From the NCBI RefSeq assembly GCF_034521165.1, contig NZ_JAXHMV010000002.1, positions 353,227-417,226 on the forward strand: 64,000 bases of DNA, written 5' to 3'. The stretch comes from Thiohalophilus sp. (GTDB lineage Bacteria; Pseudomonadota; Gammaproteobacteria; UBA6429; Thiohalophilaceae). A program made the position numbers and the translations under genes. The notes beneath the pieces are model-generated. The model was not told the DNA's origin, did no database searches, and worked only from the letters and a program-made list of their open reading frames with translations. How positions within the stretch are numbered: position 1 is the stretch's first letter; the number at the start of each line of letters is the position of its first letter. Below, one piece after another: positions 35,901 through 43,794 of this stretch.

Positions 35901-37343
35901 ATGGCCGAACATTATCGCCTGATCATCCTCGGCGCCGGCACCGCCGGGCTGGTGGCCTGGAAGGAAGCCAGCCGCCATACCGATCAACTGCTGCTCATTG
36001 ATCCCGGTCCGCTGGGCACCACCTGCGCCCGGGTCGGCTGCATGCCCTCCAAGGTGCTGTTGCAGGTGGCCAGGGAGTTTCATACCGGGCGTCGCCTGGC
36101 CGAACGCGGATTAACCCGGGATACGCCGCCGGTCCCCGACGGCGCGGCGGTGATGCAATATGTCCGCCGCCTGCGGGATCGTTTCACCCGCGGCCCGATC
36201 AACCTGGTCGAGAAACTGGGCGAGCGTTACATAGAAGGCCAGCCCCGCTTTATTGCTCCCGATACCCTGGAAGTGGACGGTCGGCAGCTCAGCGCCGATA
36301 CCATTATCGTCGCCACCGGCACCCGCCCGGTCGCCCCCGAACCCTGGCAGGCACTGGGCGAGCGACTCATCACCAGCGACACGATCTTTGATCTTGAGAC
36401 CCTGCCCAAACGCCTGGCGGTGGTGGGGCTGGGTGCCATCGGCACCGAACTGGGGCAGGCGCTGGCCTGGCTCGGTGTCGAGGTCCATGCCTTCGGCCGT
36501 GACGACCGTGTGGCGGGACTGGACGATGAGCCCGTCAACCAGACCGCCTTCGAGGCACTCGGTCAATCGATGACCCTGCATACCGGGCACGATGTCGAGG
36601 TCGAAGCGACGAACAGCGGCGTGTTACTCAGCTTTGGCGAACAGCAGTATGAATTCGACGCCCTGCTGGCCGCCGTCGGCCGCCGGCCCAATATCGAGGA
36701 TCTGAACCTCGACGCCCTGGGCCTGCCCCTGCAGGACAACGGCCTGCCGGCGATCGATCCGCAACGCCTGCGCGCGGGCGACACGCCGGTCTATTTCGCC
36801 GGCGACGTCAACGGCATCCGGCCGCTGATGCACGAAGCCGCCGACGAGGGACGGATTGCCGTGTACCACGCCCTGCATCCCGACACCGAGTGCCTGCAAC
36901 GGCGCACCGCGCTGGGCATCGTCTTCACCGAACCGCAGATCGCCCAGGTCGGTGTCGGCTTTGACGAACTCCCCGACGATGCCCTGATCGGTGAAGCCGA
37001 TTTCAGCGATCAGGGTCGCGCGCTGATCCTGGCTCAGGATCACGGCCTGTTGCGGGTCTATGCCGATGCCAACGGCCAATTGCTCGGCGCGCAAATGGCC
37101 ATCCCCGGCGCCGAACACCTCGCCCACGAACTGGCCTGGCTGATCCAGCAAAACCTCGATGTCGAAACCGCGCTGCAACTGCCCTATTACCACCCGGTTC
37201 TGGAAGAAGGATTGCGCTCGGCGTTGCAAGGTATCCGCCGCCAGCTCAACGCCGACCGGCGGCATCCCGATCTGCCCTTGTGCGGAGAAGAAGACGATCC
37301 ATTGGCTGGCGCGGTCGCGCCGCCAGGGCCGGGGGACGAGTAA
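35901..37343 (+). CDS. Dihydrolipoamide dehydrogenase-like pyridine nucleotide-disulphide oxidoreductase
   Basis: A 480-residue flavoprotein with FAD motif LIILGAGTAGLVAWKEA, redox-active disulphide GTTCARVGCMPSKVLLQ (Cys pair spaced by four), NAD(P) motif LAVVGLGAIGTELGQALAWL, and C-terminal dimer domain with the catalytic YYHPVLEEGLRSAL His-Glu pair. This is dihydrolipoyl dehydrogenase architecture, but no 2-oxoacid dehydrogenase gene is nearby and the Gly of the usual GGTC is replaced (LGTTC), so the true partner could be another disulphide or quinone. The last codons, GDE plus TAA, are the GGGACGAGTAA of a heptamer array, so the C-terminus was set by the repeat. Confidence 0.85.
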   Translation: MAEHYRLIILGAGTAGLVAWKEASRHTDQLLLIDPGPLGTTCARVGCMPSKVLLQVAREFHTGRRLAERGLTRDTPPVPDGAAVMQYVRRLRDRFTRGPINLVEKLGERYIEGQPRFIAPDTLEVDGRQLSADTIIVATGTRPVAPEPWQALGERLITSDTIFDLETLPKRLAVVGLGAIGTELGQALAWLGVEVHAFGRDDRVAGLDDEPVNQTAFEALGQSMTLHTGHDVEVEATNSGVLLSFGEQQYEFDALLAAVGRRPNIEDLNLDALGLPLQDNGLPAIDPQRLRAGDTPVYFAGDVNGIRPLMHEAADEGRIAVYHALHPDTECLQRRTALGIVFTEPQIAQVGVGFDELPDDALIGEADFSDQGRALILAQDHGLLRVYADANGQLLGAQMAIPGAEHLAHELAWLIQQNLDVETALQLPYYHPVLEEGLRSALQGIRRQLNADRRHPDLPLCGEEDDPLAGAVAPPGPGDE

Positions 37344-37354
37344 CGAGGGACGAG
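37336..37354. repeat. Heptamer array at the lpd-like stop codon
   Basis: ACGAGTAACGAGGGACGAG in 7-base steps (GAGTAAC, GAGGGAC, GAG); the TAA is the stop of the upstream gene. It is the left edge of the 37336-38336 repeat cluster. Confidence 0.75.
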
Positions 37355-37721
37355 GAAACCCCTTAACCACCAGGACACAAAGAGTAATTTTTACCCTGGT
37401 GTCTTCGTGTCTTGGTGGTTTTGCTCTTATCCCCCGACGAACCGGCTGGCGTAGGCCCGATATAGCAAAGCGGTATCGGGCACCATCCGAATTGCCGGAC
37501 ACCGTTACATGTCCGGCCTACTCCTTATCCGACCTCACAAAACTCTGTAGGAGCGGCTGCGCCGCGACAGACCTCGCCGGTTACACGACCTGTCGCGCCA
37601 AAGGCGCACCTGCAATCCACGAAACATGATTTGTTCTTTACGGGATCGCAGGTCCGATATAGAAAAGCGGTATCGGGTACCATCCGAATTGCCGGACACC
37701 TTTACACTATGTCCGGCCTAC
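37355..37721. repeat. Large direct repeat, copy 1
   Basis: Begins GAAACCCCTTAACCACCAGG, then a CACGAAGA-type inverted repeat (37363-37422), a GGCCCGATATAGCAAAGCGG palindrome unit, a GTAGGAGCGGCTGCGCCGCG unit and a second, degenerate GTCCGATATAG unit. Almost the same sequence starts again 516 bases downstream. Confidence 0.85.
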
Positions 37722-37736
37722 CTTCTGGGTAGATTG

Positions 37737-37850
37737 TCATTCCGGCAAAAGCCGGAATCCAGGGATGCGTGCCGTGATCGGAAAGACCGGATCCCCGCCG
37801 GAGCGTGTGCCGGAGCAAGCCGGTACCGGGATGACGATAGCAAAAAATTC
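37737..37850. repeat. CATTCCGGC-type inverted repeat
   Basis: GTCATTCCGGCAAAAGCCGG...CAAGCCGGTACCGGGATGAC: an inverted repeat of the type that is widespread between proteobacterial genes. It separates the two copies of the 370-bp direct repeat. Confidence 0.7.
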
Positions 37851-37870
37851 CGCCCCTATCGGCGGGCCAG

Positions 37871-38239
37871 GAAACCCCTTAACCACCAGGACACAAAGAG
37901 TAATTTTTACCCTGGTGTCTTCGTGTCTTGGTGGTTTTGCTCTTATCCCCCGACGAACCGGCAGGCGTAGGCCCGATATAGCAAAGCGGTATCGGGCACC
38001 ATCCGAATTGCCGGACACCGCTACACTATGTCCGGCCTACTCCTTACCCGACCTCGCAAAACTCTGTAGGAGCGGCTGCGCCGCGACAGACCTCGCCGGT
38101 TACACGACCTGTCGCGCCAAAGGCGCACCTGCAATCCATGGAACATGATTTGTTCTTTACGGGATCGTAGGTCCGATATAGCAAAGCGGTATCGGGCACA
38201 CCTGGATTGCCGGACACCGTTGCACTATGTCCGGCCTAC
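37871..38239. repeat. Large direct repeat, copy 2
   Basis: Near-identical to 37355-37721 over about 370 bases, with point differences such as GGCAGGCG for GGCTGGCG and a few small changes in the last 60 bases. The order of sub-elements is unchanged, so this is a segmental duplication, not independent insertions. Confidence 0.85.
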
Positions 38240-38263
38240 ACCTGACCGGTGCAGCCGCACCGG

Positions 38264-38336
38264 CAGGGCCGAGTGACGAGGGACGAGTTACGAAGGGAAC
38301 CACATATTTTTCCTCGTCCCTCGTCACTCGGCCCTG
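38264..38336. repeat. Perfect 24-bp inverted repeat made of heptamers
   Basis: 38264-38287 (CAGGGCCGAGTGACGAGGGA then CGAG) is the exact reverse complement of 38313-38336; the loop is 25 bases. Both arms are 7-mers GAGTGAC/GAGGGAC. A second hairpin, GGAGGACC-TTGT-GGTCCTCC (38343-38362), follows immediately and lies just upstream of recQ. Confidence 0.9.
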
Positions 38337-38377
38337 AGCCCGGGAGGACCTTGTGGTCCTCCGGGGCGAGTGGCAAA

Positions 38378-40564
38378 ATGTCATCCACCCCGCAAACAAC
38401 AAATACGGACAACATGGACGACCCGGCCGACATACTCAGGACGATCTTCGGCTACGAACAGTTTCGCCCGCCGCAGGACGAGGTCATCGAGACCCTGATT
38501 GCGGGGCGCGATGCACTGGTGCTGATGCCCACCGGCGGGGGTAAATCCCTCTGTTACCAGATCCCGGCCATCGCCCGTCCCGGGGTGGGTATTATCGTCT
38601 CCCCGCTCATCGCCCTGATGCAGGATCAGGTCGCGGCATTAACCCAGGCCGGGGTGTGCGCGGCCTATGTCAACTCCAGCCTGAGCGCGGAAGAGGCCGC
38701 CCGGGTCGAGGCGCAGATGCAACGCGGGGAACTGGATCTGGTGTATGTCGCGCCCGAACGGCTGCTGACCGAGCGCTTTCTGGCCCGACTCGATCAGACT
38801 CCGCTGGCGCTGTTCGCCATCGACGAGGCGCATTGTGTGTCGCAATGGGGTCATGACTTTCGGCCCGAATACATCCAGTTATCCTTGCTGGCCGAACGCT
38901 ATCCCACCATTCCGCGCATCGCCCTGACCGCTACCGCCGATGAGCTGACCCGCCAGGAGATCGTCAGCCGCCTGCAACTGCAACAGGCAAGGCAGTTCAT
39001 CAGCAGTTTCGATCGACCCAATATCCGCTATCGCATCAATCAGCGCGGCAATGCCCGTGAGGAACTGTTGCGGTTTATCCAGGAACAGCATCCCGGTCAA
39101 TCGGGCATTGTCTATTGCCTGAGCCGCAAGAAGGTCGAGGCCACCGCCGAATGGCTCGGCAATCGGGGCCTGACCGCGCTGCCCTATCATGCCGGGCTCG
39201 GCAGTGAGTTACGTCAGCATCACCAGCACCGCTTTCAAAACGAGGAGGCGGTGATCATCGTCGCTACCATCGCCTTTGGTATGGGCATCGACAAACCGGA
39301 TGTGCGCTTTGTCGCGCATCTGAATCTGCCAAAGAGTATCGAAGCTTATTATCAGGAGACTGGCCGCGCCGGACGCGACGGCCTGCCCGCCGATGCCTGG
39401 ATGGCCTACGGGCTGGAGGATGTGATCACCCTGCGCCAGATGGTCGAGCAGTCCGAGGCCAACGAGGCGCGCAAGCGGATCGAACGGCACAAACTCGAAG
39501 CCATGCTCGGCCTGTGCGAAACCACCGCCTGCCGCCGCCAGGCGCTGTTGCGCTATTTCGACGAACCCCGCGACGAACCCTGCGGCAACTGCGACACCTG
39601 CCTCACCCCGCCGCAAACGGTGGATGCCACCGAGACCGCGCGCAAGGCCCTTTCCTGCGTCTATCGCACCGGCCAGCGCTTCGGCGTGACCTACCAGATC
39701 GATATCCTGCTGGGCAAAAGCGATCCCCGCATCGAACGCCACGGCCACGATCAACTCCAGCTGTTCGGCGCCGGCAAGGAACGCAATGTCACCGAATGGC
39801 GCGGCATCTTCCGCCAGCTCATCGCGCTCGGTTATCTGCAGGTCGATGTCGGCGGCCACGGCAGTCTGCGCCTGGCCGAGAGCTGCCGGCCGTTACTGCG
39901 TGGCGAACAGAGCCTGCACTTGCGTGTCGAACAAAAATCCACGCGTAAACGCCGCGCCGCACGGGGCGGCAGCGAACCGGCCAGCGATCCCGACAAACAA
40001 CTGTTCGAAGCCCTGCGCGCCCTGCGCCGGCAACTGGCCGAAACCCAGGGCGTGCCGCCCTACGTCGTGTTCCACGACGCCACGCTAATGGAACTGGTCG
40101 AACGGCGACCGCAAACCCTGGAACAACTGGCTGACATCGCCGGCCTGGGCGAGCGCAAGATCGCCGCCTACGGCCAGGCGGTGCTGGATCTGCTGGCGCA
40201 ACATCGCAACCCACCGAGCGAGCGATCCGACACCGTGGACGAAACCCTGCGCCTGCTGCGCGAGGGCCACGACGCCGCCGAAATCGCCCGCCAGCGCGGC
40301 CTGACCGAAAGCACCATCTACACCCACTTCGCCCGCGCCCTGGAACAGGGCGACGTGCAACTGCACGACGTCATCAGACTCAGCGAAGAACAACTGAACA
40401 CCATCCGCGCGGCGTTCGATCTGGCCGGCGCCAGCGGCCGACTCAAGGATGTCTTCGATGCCCTCGAGGGTGAGTTCAACTACGGGATTTTACGTTGCGT
40501 GGGCGCGGTTTATGGCAACCCCGCCCGGCCCGGAACCAGGGCGGCAGCCGAGGAGTCCGCCTGA
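38378..40564 (+). CDS. recQ: ATP-dependent DNA helicase RecQ
   Basis: A 3'-5' DNA helicase of recombination and replication repair, 728 residues. Helicase lobe 1 has FGYEQFRPPQDEVIETLIAG (Q-like motif 0), MPTGGGKSLCYQIPAIA (Walker A) and FAIDEAHCVSQWGHDFRPEY (DEAH box with the RecQ aromatic loop). Lobe 2 has ATIAFGMGIDKPDVRFVAHL and YYQETGRAGRDGLPADAW. The zinc site is CETTACRRQALLRYFDEP with CGNCDTCL, then RQC, an HRDC domain (about 555-635) and a C-terminal helix-turn-helix EIARQRGLTESTIYTHFARA. ATG 38378 is used; ATG 38414, 12 codons later, is equally possible. Strong hairpins precede it. The stop is next to a toxin gene remnant. Confidence 0.95.
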   Translation: MSSTPQTTNTDNMDDPADILRTIFGYEQFRPPQDEVIETLIAGRDALVLMPTGGGKSLCYQIPAIARPGVGIIVSPLIALMQDQVAALTQAGVCAAYVNSSLSAEEAARVEAQMQRGELDLVYVAPERLLTERFLARLDQTPLALFAIDEAHCVSQWGHDFRPEYIQLSLLAERYPTIPRIALTATADELTRQEIVSRLQLQQARQFISSFDRPNIRYRINQRGNAREELLRFIQEQHPGQSGIVYCLSRKKVEATAEWLGNRGLTALPYHAGLGSELRQHHQHRFQNEEAVIIVATIAFGMGIDKPDVRFVAHLNLPKSIEAYYQETGRAGRDGLPADAWMAYGLEDVITLRQMVEQSEANEARKRIERHKLEAMLGLCETTACRRQALLRYFDEPRDEPCGNCDTCLTPPQTVDATETARKALSCVYRTGQRFGVTYQIDILLGKSDPRIERHGHDQLQLFGAGKERNVTEWRGIFRQLIALGYLQVDVGGHGSLRLAESCRPLLRGEQSLHLRVEQKSTRKRRAARGGSEPASDPDKQLFEALRALRRQLAETQGVPPYVVFHDATLMELVERRPQTLEQLADIAGLGERKIAAYGQAVLDLLAQHRNPPSERSDTVDETLRLLREGHDAAEIARQRGLTESTIYTHFARALEQGDVQLHDVIRLSEEQLNTIRAAFDLAGASGRLKDVFDALEGEFNYGILRCVGAVYGNPARPGTRAAAEESA

Positions 40565-40567
40565 ACG

Positions 40568-40651
40568 CCTGGCATGGTTTATGTCAAACATATCGTCTCG
40601 CACGCCGACTATGACAAGTTGACCGAACGATACCGCAAGGGTGAGTTGTAA
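40568..40651 (+). pseudogene. HigB-type toxin remnant (C-terminal fragment only)
   Basis: From ATG 40574 only 25 codons remain: MVYVKHIVSHADYDKLTERY plus RKGEL. This matches the C-terminal tail of HigB/RelE-type toxins (E. coli HigB ends CYIREVMTHKEYD...). The catalytic body is absent; the recQ stop lies only four bases upstream of this fragment. The fragment ends in TAATGA with the higA start, the usual higBA coupling, which supports the identification. A deletion between recQ and higB is the likely cause. Confidence 0.8.
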
Positions 40652-41077
40652 TGAATCAGGCCGCATTTATAGACCGTGTTTGTGACGTCGCACAAGCCGC
40701 AAAACCGTTAATGCACGTTGATAACGAAGAAAAGTATCAAGAAGTGCTGGGTTATATCGATGCCTTGATGCAGCTGGCCGAGGATGATCCCAATGATGTC
40801 ATTAATTCCATCATCTCAAGTCTTGCGCATGCCGTGGAAGAATACGAAAACCGGCAGCCGGATATCCATCAGTTCCTGGACAGCGTGCAAGAAGGTAGCG
40901 CCAGCATTGCCACGCTGCGAGTGTTGATCGCACAGCATGGACTGAAACTGACCGACTTCCCGGAAATCGGCGACCCTGATCTCGAAAATCCTCTCAGGCG
41001 AGCGCCAGTTGACCATCCGGTACATTCAATTGTTATCCCCGCGCTTTAATATCAGCCCGGCACTGTTTTTTGATTGA
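40651..41077 (+). pseudogene. HigA-type antitoxin, frameshifted near its 3' end
   Basis: From ATG 40651 the frame gives a HigA-like protein through IATLRVLIAQHGLKLTDFPE and IGDPDL (about residue 110), then diverges and stops at 41049. In another frame, starting right at the break (40985), the expected end reads KILSGERQLTIRYIQLLSPR followed by FNISPALFFD, TGA 41075-41077. A loss of about five bases at 40984 explains it. The helix-turn-helix needed for DNA and toxin control is therefore split. With the toxin deleted, the antitoxin was probably free to decay. Confidence 0.85.
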
Positions 41078-41230
41078 GTTTGACTGTCATAGCTTGAAGC
41101 AGCAGAAAATCACTATCCGTTAAACCGGGGGAAGTTCACGTTATCCAGGCAGATCGAACTCGCCGGGTCATGAAAGGATATTTCAGCGTATTCGGATTGA
41201 CATCAAAAGTGTGAAATTCTGCCCGGAAGA

Positions 41231-41306
41231 TGGTGCCGGTGAGAGGAGTCGAACCCCCGACCTGCGCATTACGAATGCGTTGCTCTACCGACTGAGCTAC
41301 ACCGGC
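41231..41306 (-). tRNA. tRNA-Thr(CGT)
   Basis: The minus strand reads GCCGGTGTAGCTCAGTCGGT, then an anticodon arm with loop TTCGTAA (anticodon CGT, codon ACG), the T arm GGTTCGACTCC and an acceptor end CACCGGCA followed by encoded CCA (41231-41233). It is very similar to E. coli thrW-type tRNA-Thr(CGU). All stems pair apart from one A-C at 27-43. Confidence 0.97.
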
Positions 41307-41318
41307 GGGAAGGGGGTT

Positions 41319-41750
41319 TCAGGCCCGACTACGGACCCGGATGATGATATCCACGCCGTCGGCTTCGGTCCCGTCGGGCAGCGTTGGCAGCTGATCCAGT
41401 TTGAGCTCTTGCGAGTCGATGTCCATCAACTCGCCGGAATCGACGTTATAGAAATGATGGTGGTCGCTGACGTTGGAGTCGTAAAACACCTTGCTCGGAT
41501 CGACGATCACCTCGCGCACCAGCCCCTTGCGGGCAAACAGGTTGAGCGTGTTATAGATGGTCGCCTTGGAGACCACCTGACCGTCACAGTTGACGACGGA
41601 CAGCACCTGCTCGGCCGACAGGTGTTGCGGCTGGGCAAACAGAATGCGGGCAATATCGACCCGTTGCTGGGTGGGCGTCACACCGTGCGCCCGCAACTGG
41701 CTGCTCACCTCGGCATCACTGAGCGAATGTGTCGGTTTTTTATCCATCAT
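41319..41750 (-). CDS. Fur-family transcriptional regulator, Irr/PerR-like
   Basis: A 143-residue winged-helix regulator. Fur-family marks: LRAHGVTPTQQRVDIARILF, HLSAEQVLSVV, VSKATIYNTLNLFARKGLVR (recognition helix), and the metal or haem region VFYDSNVSDHHHFYNVDSGE with three consecutive histidines as in Irr. There is no C-terminal CxxC pair, unlike Fur and Zur, which favours the PerR/Irr branch. A palindrome TAGACGAAGTCTA (41774-41786) lies in its upstream region and could be its own operator. It is next to tRNA-Thr and no target gene is obvious nearby. Confidence 0.85.
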   Translation of the reverse strand: MMDKKPTHSLSDAEVSSQLRAHGVTPTQQRVDIARILFAQPQHLSAEQVLSVVNCDGQVVSKATIYNTLNLFARKGLVREVIVDPSKVFYDSNVSDHHHFYNVDSGELMDIDSQELKLDQLPTLPDGTEADGVDIIIRVRSRA

Positions 41751-41770
41751 GGGCCAAGTATAGACCACAC

Positions 41771-41787
41771 TTTTAGACGAAGTCTAG
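41771..41787. promoter_or_regulatory. Candidate Irr/PerR-type operator
   Basis: TTTTAGACGAAGTCTAG contains the perfect inverted arms TAGAC-GAA-GTCTA and resembles the TTTAGAA-N3-TTCTAAA control element bound by Irr. It is 24 bases upstream of the Fur-like gene's start. The match is by eye; binding is inferred. Confidence 0.4.
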
Positions 41788-41849
41788 CCTCTGCGCAATC
41801 GCCAGGAACAAAACCGCTGAGAATTCAGGGATATAGACAAAACAGTGAC

Positions 41850-42015
41850 GAGGGCCGAGGGACGAGTAACGAGGTAAACCACGAAGGCACGAAGACTCGA
41901 AGGGTCAATAAATAACGACTTCGCGGCTTCGGGTCTTCGTGGTGAATTGCATGGGGAGATTAGCAGCTGAAACCGGCGCGTTACCTCGTCCCTCGTTACT
42001 CGTCCCTCGGCCCTC
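41850..42015. repeat. Composite repeat with perfect 25-bp heptamer arms
   Basis: 41850-41874 (GAGGGCCGAGGGACGAGTAA then CGAGG) is the exact reverse complement of 41991-42015. Inside is a CACGAAGA-type inverted repeat (ACCACGAAGGCACGAAGAC at 41879-41897 against GTCTTCGTGGTG at 41933-41944). The right arm carries the stop codon and last six codons of thiO. Confidence 0.9.
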
Positions 42016-43096
42016 CCGCCGCGGGCGCATAAGGCCCCGGCGGGACGATGGGTTCCCGTCCCAGCATCAAATCCGCCAGCAGTCGGGCCGAGGCGAGCCC
42101 GAGGACCACGCCGTTGCGAAAATGGCCGGTGTTGAGATAGAGCCCCGCGACGCCGGGTACCTCACATATATAAGGAATGCCGTTGGGGGAACCGGGGCGC
42201 AGGCCGGCCCACTGGTGTTCGAGGGGCCAGTCGGCCAGTGCCGGCATCAGCCGTTCGCCCGCCTCGCGCAGGGTTGCCAGGGCCTCGTCGGTAGTCGACT
42301 TGTCGAAACCCACCTCCTCAATGGTGCTGCCCACCAGCACCCGGCCGTCCCGGCGCGGGATGATATAGCGATCCTGGCTGAGCACGATACGCCGCAACGC
42401 CCCCGGTTCGCCCCGGTAGAGGATCATCTGCCCCCGTACCGGCCTCACCGGCAAGGCGATACCCAACGACTGCAGCAAGCCGGCACTCCAGGCCCCGCCG
42501 GCGATGACCACCTGCTCCGCGTGGAAAGCCGTCCCGCCACTGACCACGCCCCGGCAGCGGCCGGCCTCGATCAGCAATTCCTCCACCGGCTGTTGCTCGT
42601 ACACCGCCACGCCCAGGGCATCGAGACTGCCGCGCGCCGCGCGACCCAGCCGCGGATTGCGCAACTGGCCGACTTCGGGGAGCCACAGGGCCTGTTCCGG
42701 CGGATTGACCAACTGCGGCTCCACATCGCGGATCGCCTCCCTGCTGAGCACCTGTAGATTCACTCCCCAGTCCCGCGCCCAGGCCAGGGCCACTTCGCGC
42801 TCGTCGCTGTCGAGAATCAGCAGCCCGCTGGGCTCGTACTCGGGATCGATGCCGCTCTCCTGCCGCAATTGCTCGGCAAAATCCGCGTAGCGCGGCTGCC
42901 CCCAGCGGGCCAGCGCGTTCACGGCATCGTCAAACCGCCACGGATACAGCGGCGAGAGAATCCCGCCGCCGGCCCAGGTCGACTCGCGGCCGGTTTGGCC
43001 CCGATCGAACAGGGCAACACTGCGCCCGGCCCGCGCCAGCTCCCGGGCCGACAGCATGCCCAGCAGCCCGCCGCCGATGATAATCACCTCGTACAT
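41996..43096 (-). CDS. thiO: Glycine oxidase ThiO
   Basis: An FAD amine oxidase (DAO family) that oxidises glycine to iminoglycine for the thiazole of thiamine. The 366-residue protein has the N-terminal FAD motif YEVIIIGGGLLGMLSARELA, then RESTWAGGGILSPLYPWRF, AEQVVIAGGAWSAGLLQSLG, PVRPVRGQMILYRG and the C-terminal NTGHFRNGVVLGLASARLLA. ATG 43096 is preferred, with GGGAGAGGGA upstream. Its last six residues, GGPRDE, come from the heptamer arm of a composite repeat. No thiG or thiS is nearby. Confidence 0.92.
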   Translation of the reverse strand: MYEVIIIGGGLLGMLSARELARAGRSVALFDRGQTGRESTWAGGGILSPLYPWRFDDAVNALARWGQPRYADFAEQLRQESGIDPEYEPSGLLILDSDEREVALAWARDWGVNLQVLSREAIRDVEPQLVNPPEQALWLPEVGQLRNPRLGRAARGSLDALGVAVYEQQPVEELLIEAGRCRGVVSGGTAFHAEQVVIAGGAWSAGLLQSLGIALPVRPVRGQMILYRGEPGALRRIVLSQDRYIIPRRDGRVLVGSTIEEVGFDKSTTDEALATLREAGERLMPALADWPLEHQWAGLRPGSPNGIPYICEVPGVAGLYLNTGHFRNGVVLGLASARLLADLMLGREPIVPPGPYAPAAGGPRDE

Positions 43097-43184
43097 TCCC
43101 TCTCCCGTGATGGCGTACACCCTGTCATCCACCAAATCCGGTATTATGCCACCGATCAGGCAAGTCCTGACGACGAAACAGTCA

Positions 43185-43200
43185 TGTGATTGCGTTCACA
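43185..43200. promoter_or_regulatory. CRP/Vfr-type binding site
   Basis: TGTGATTGCGTTCACA matches the CRP consensus TGTGA-N6-TCACA in both half sites. It lies between thiO and the minor pilin operon, about 42 bases upstream of the -35 box of the pilin promoter, in the range used by class I activators. Confidence 0.6.
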
Positions 43201-43234
43201 CCTGATGCACCGGGATAACCGCTTATCAGGAATT

Positions 43235-43264
43235 TTGACACGTTTATCCATAAGTCACTGATAT
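43235..43264 (+). promoter_or_regulatory. Sigma-70-type promoter of the minor pilin operon
   Basis: TTGACA (43235-43240), an 18-base spacer and TGATAT (43259-43264), followed about 29 bases later by the first pilin ATG. The -35 is perfect, the -10 moderate. Confidence 0.5.
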
Positions 43265-43292
43265 CTGGAAAAGAATGAGCTAAAACTCACAT

Positions 43293-43766
43293 ATGAAAAC
43301 ACACAATGGTTTCACAATTACCGAGTTGGTGATCACTCTGGGGGTTTTGAGCATCATGCTCGCCCTGGCTACCCCGAGTTTCACCCAGATGATCAAAAGC
43401 AATCGTCTGAGTACCCAGACGAACGAGTTTATTTCAACATTAAACGTCGCCCGAAGCGAAGCAGTAAAACGCGGTGATGTCATCAATATCACCGCCGCCG
43501 ATGACTCCGACAGCGGCAATGAATGGGGTCCAGGTTGGAAAGTGACAAACTCGGGAGGCGATGTGCTCTTCGAGTCAGACGGTCTGGATGCGACCCTGAC
43601 GCTGGACAGCAGCAATGATCTAGGCAGTTATCAGTACCAGGCAACGGGGATGATTGACAACGGTGACACGCTAATACTGTGTGATGATCGAACTGGAGAA
43701 AATGGACGACAGATCACCATCACCAGTACCGGGCGGGTCAGCATAGATGATGTCGCATGCCCATGA
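43293..43766 (+). CDS. fimT: Type IV minor pilin, FimT/GspH family
   Basis: A 157-residue pseudopilin. A short leader ending in Gly precedes the prepilin peptidase site G|FTITELVITLGVLSIMLA with Glu at mature position 5; the C-terminal GspH/FimT domain includes NRLSTQTNEFISTLNVARSE and AVKRGDVINITAADD, and ends TGRVSIDDVACP with a disulphide-forming Cys. It is the first gene of fimT-pilV-pilW-pilX-pilY1-pilY2-pilE, whose products prime pilus assembly. In Pseudomonas the equivalent first gene is fimU; FimT and FimU are hard to tell apart here. Confidence 0.85.
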   Translation: MKTHNGFTITELVITLGVLSIMLALATPSFTQMIKSNRLSTQTNEFISTLNVARSEAVKRGDVINITAADDSDSGNEWGPGWKVTNSGGDVLFESDGLDATLTLDSSNDLGSYQYQATGMIDNGDTLILCDDRTGENGRQITITSTGRVSIDDVACP

Positions 43767-43794
43767 TGTATCAATTTCAGGAAAAAATTTTCAT

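Noticed and set aside
37159..38148. Several open frames of 100-160 codons in the 37.1-38.1 kb repeat cluster
   Set aside because: They occur twice because the DNA is duplicated, run through palindromes, and lack ribosome binding sites.
37363..38336. CRISPR array
   Set aside because: The repeats are long, palindromic, of several kinds and unevenly spaced; there are no unique equal-length spacers and no cas genes.
33211..38336. Insertion sequence or transposon
   Set aside because: No transposase, even broken, can be read in any frame here; the structures are short non-coding repeats.
40651..41049. Intact antitoxin-like gene of 132 codons
   Set aside because: The end of this frame (after residue 110) has no HigA resemblance while the next frame restores it exactly, so it is a frameshifted pseudogene.
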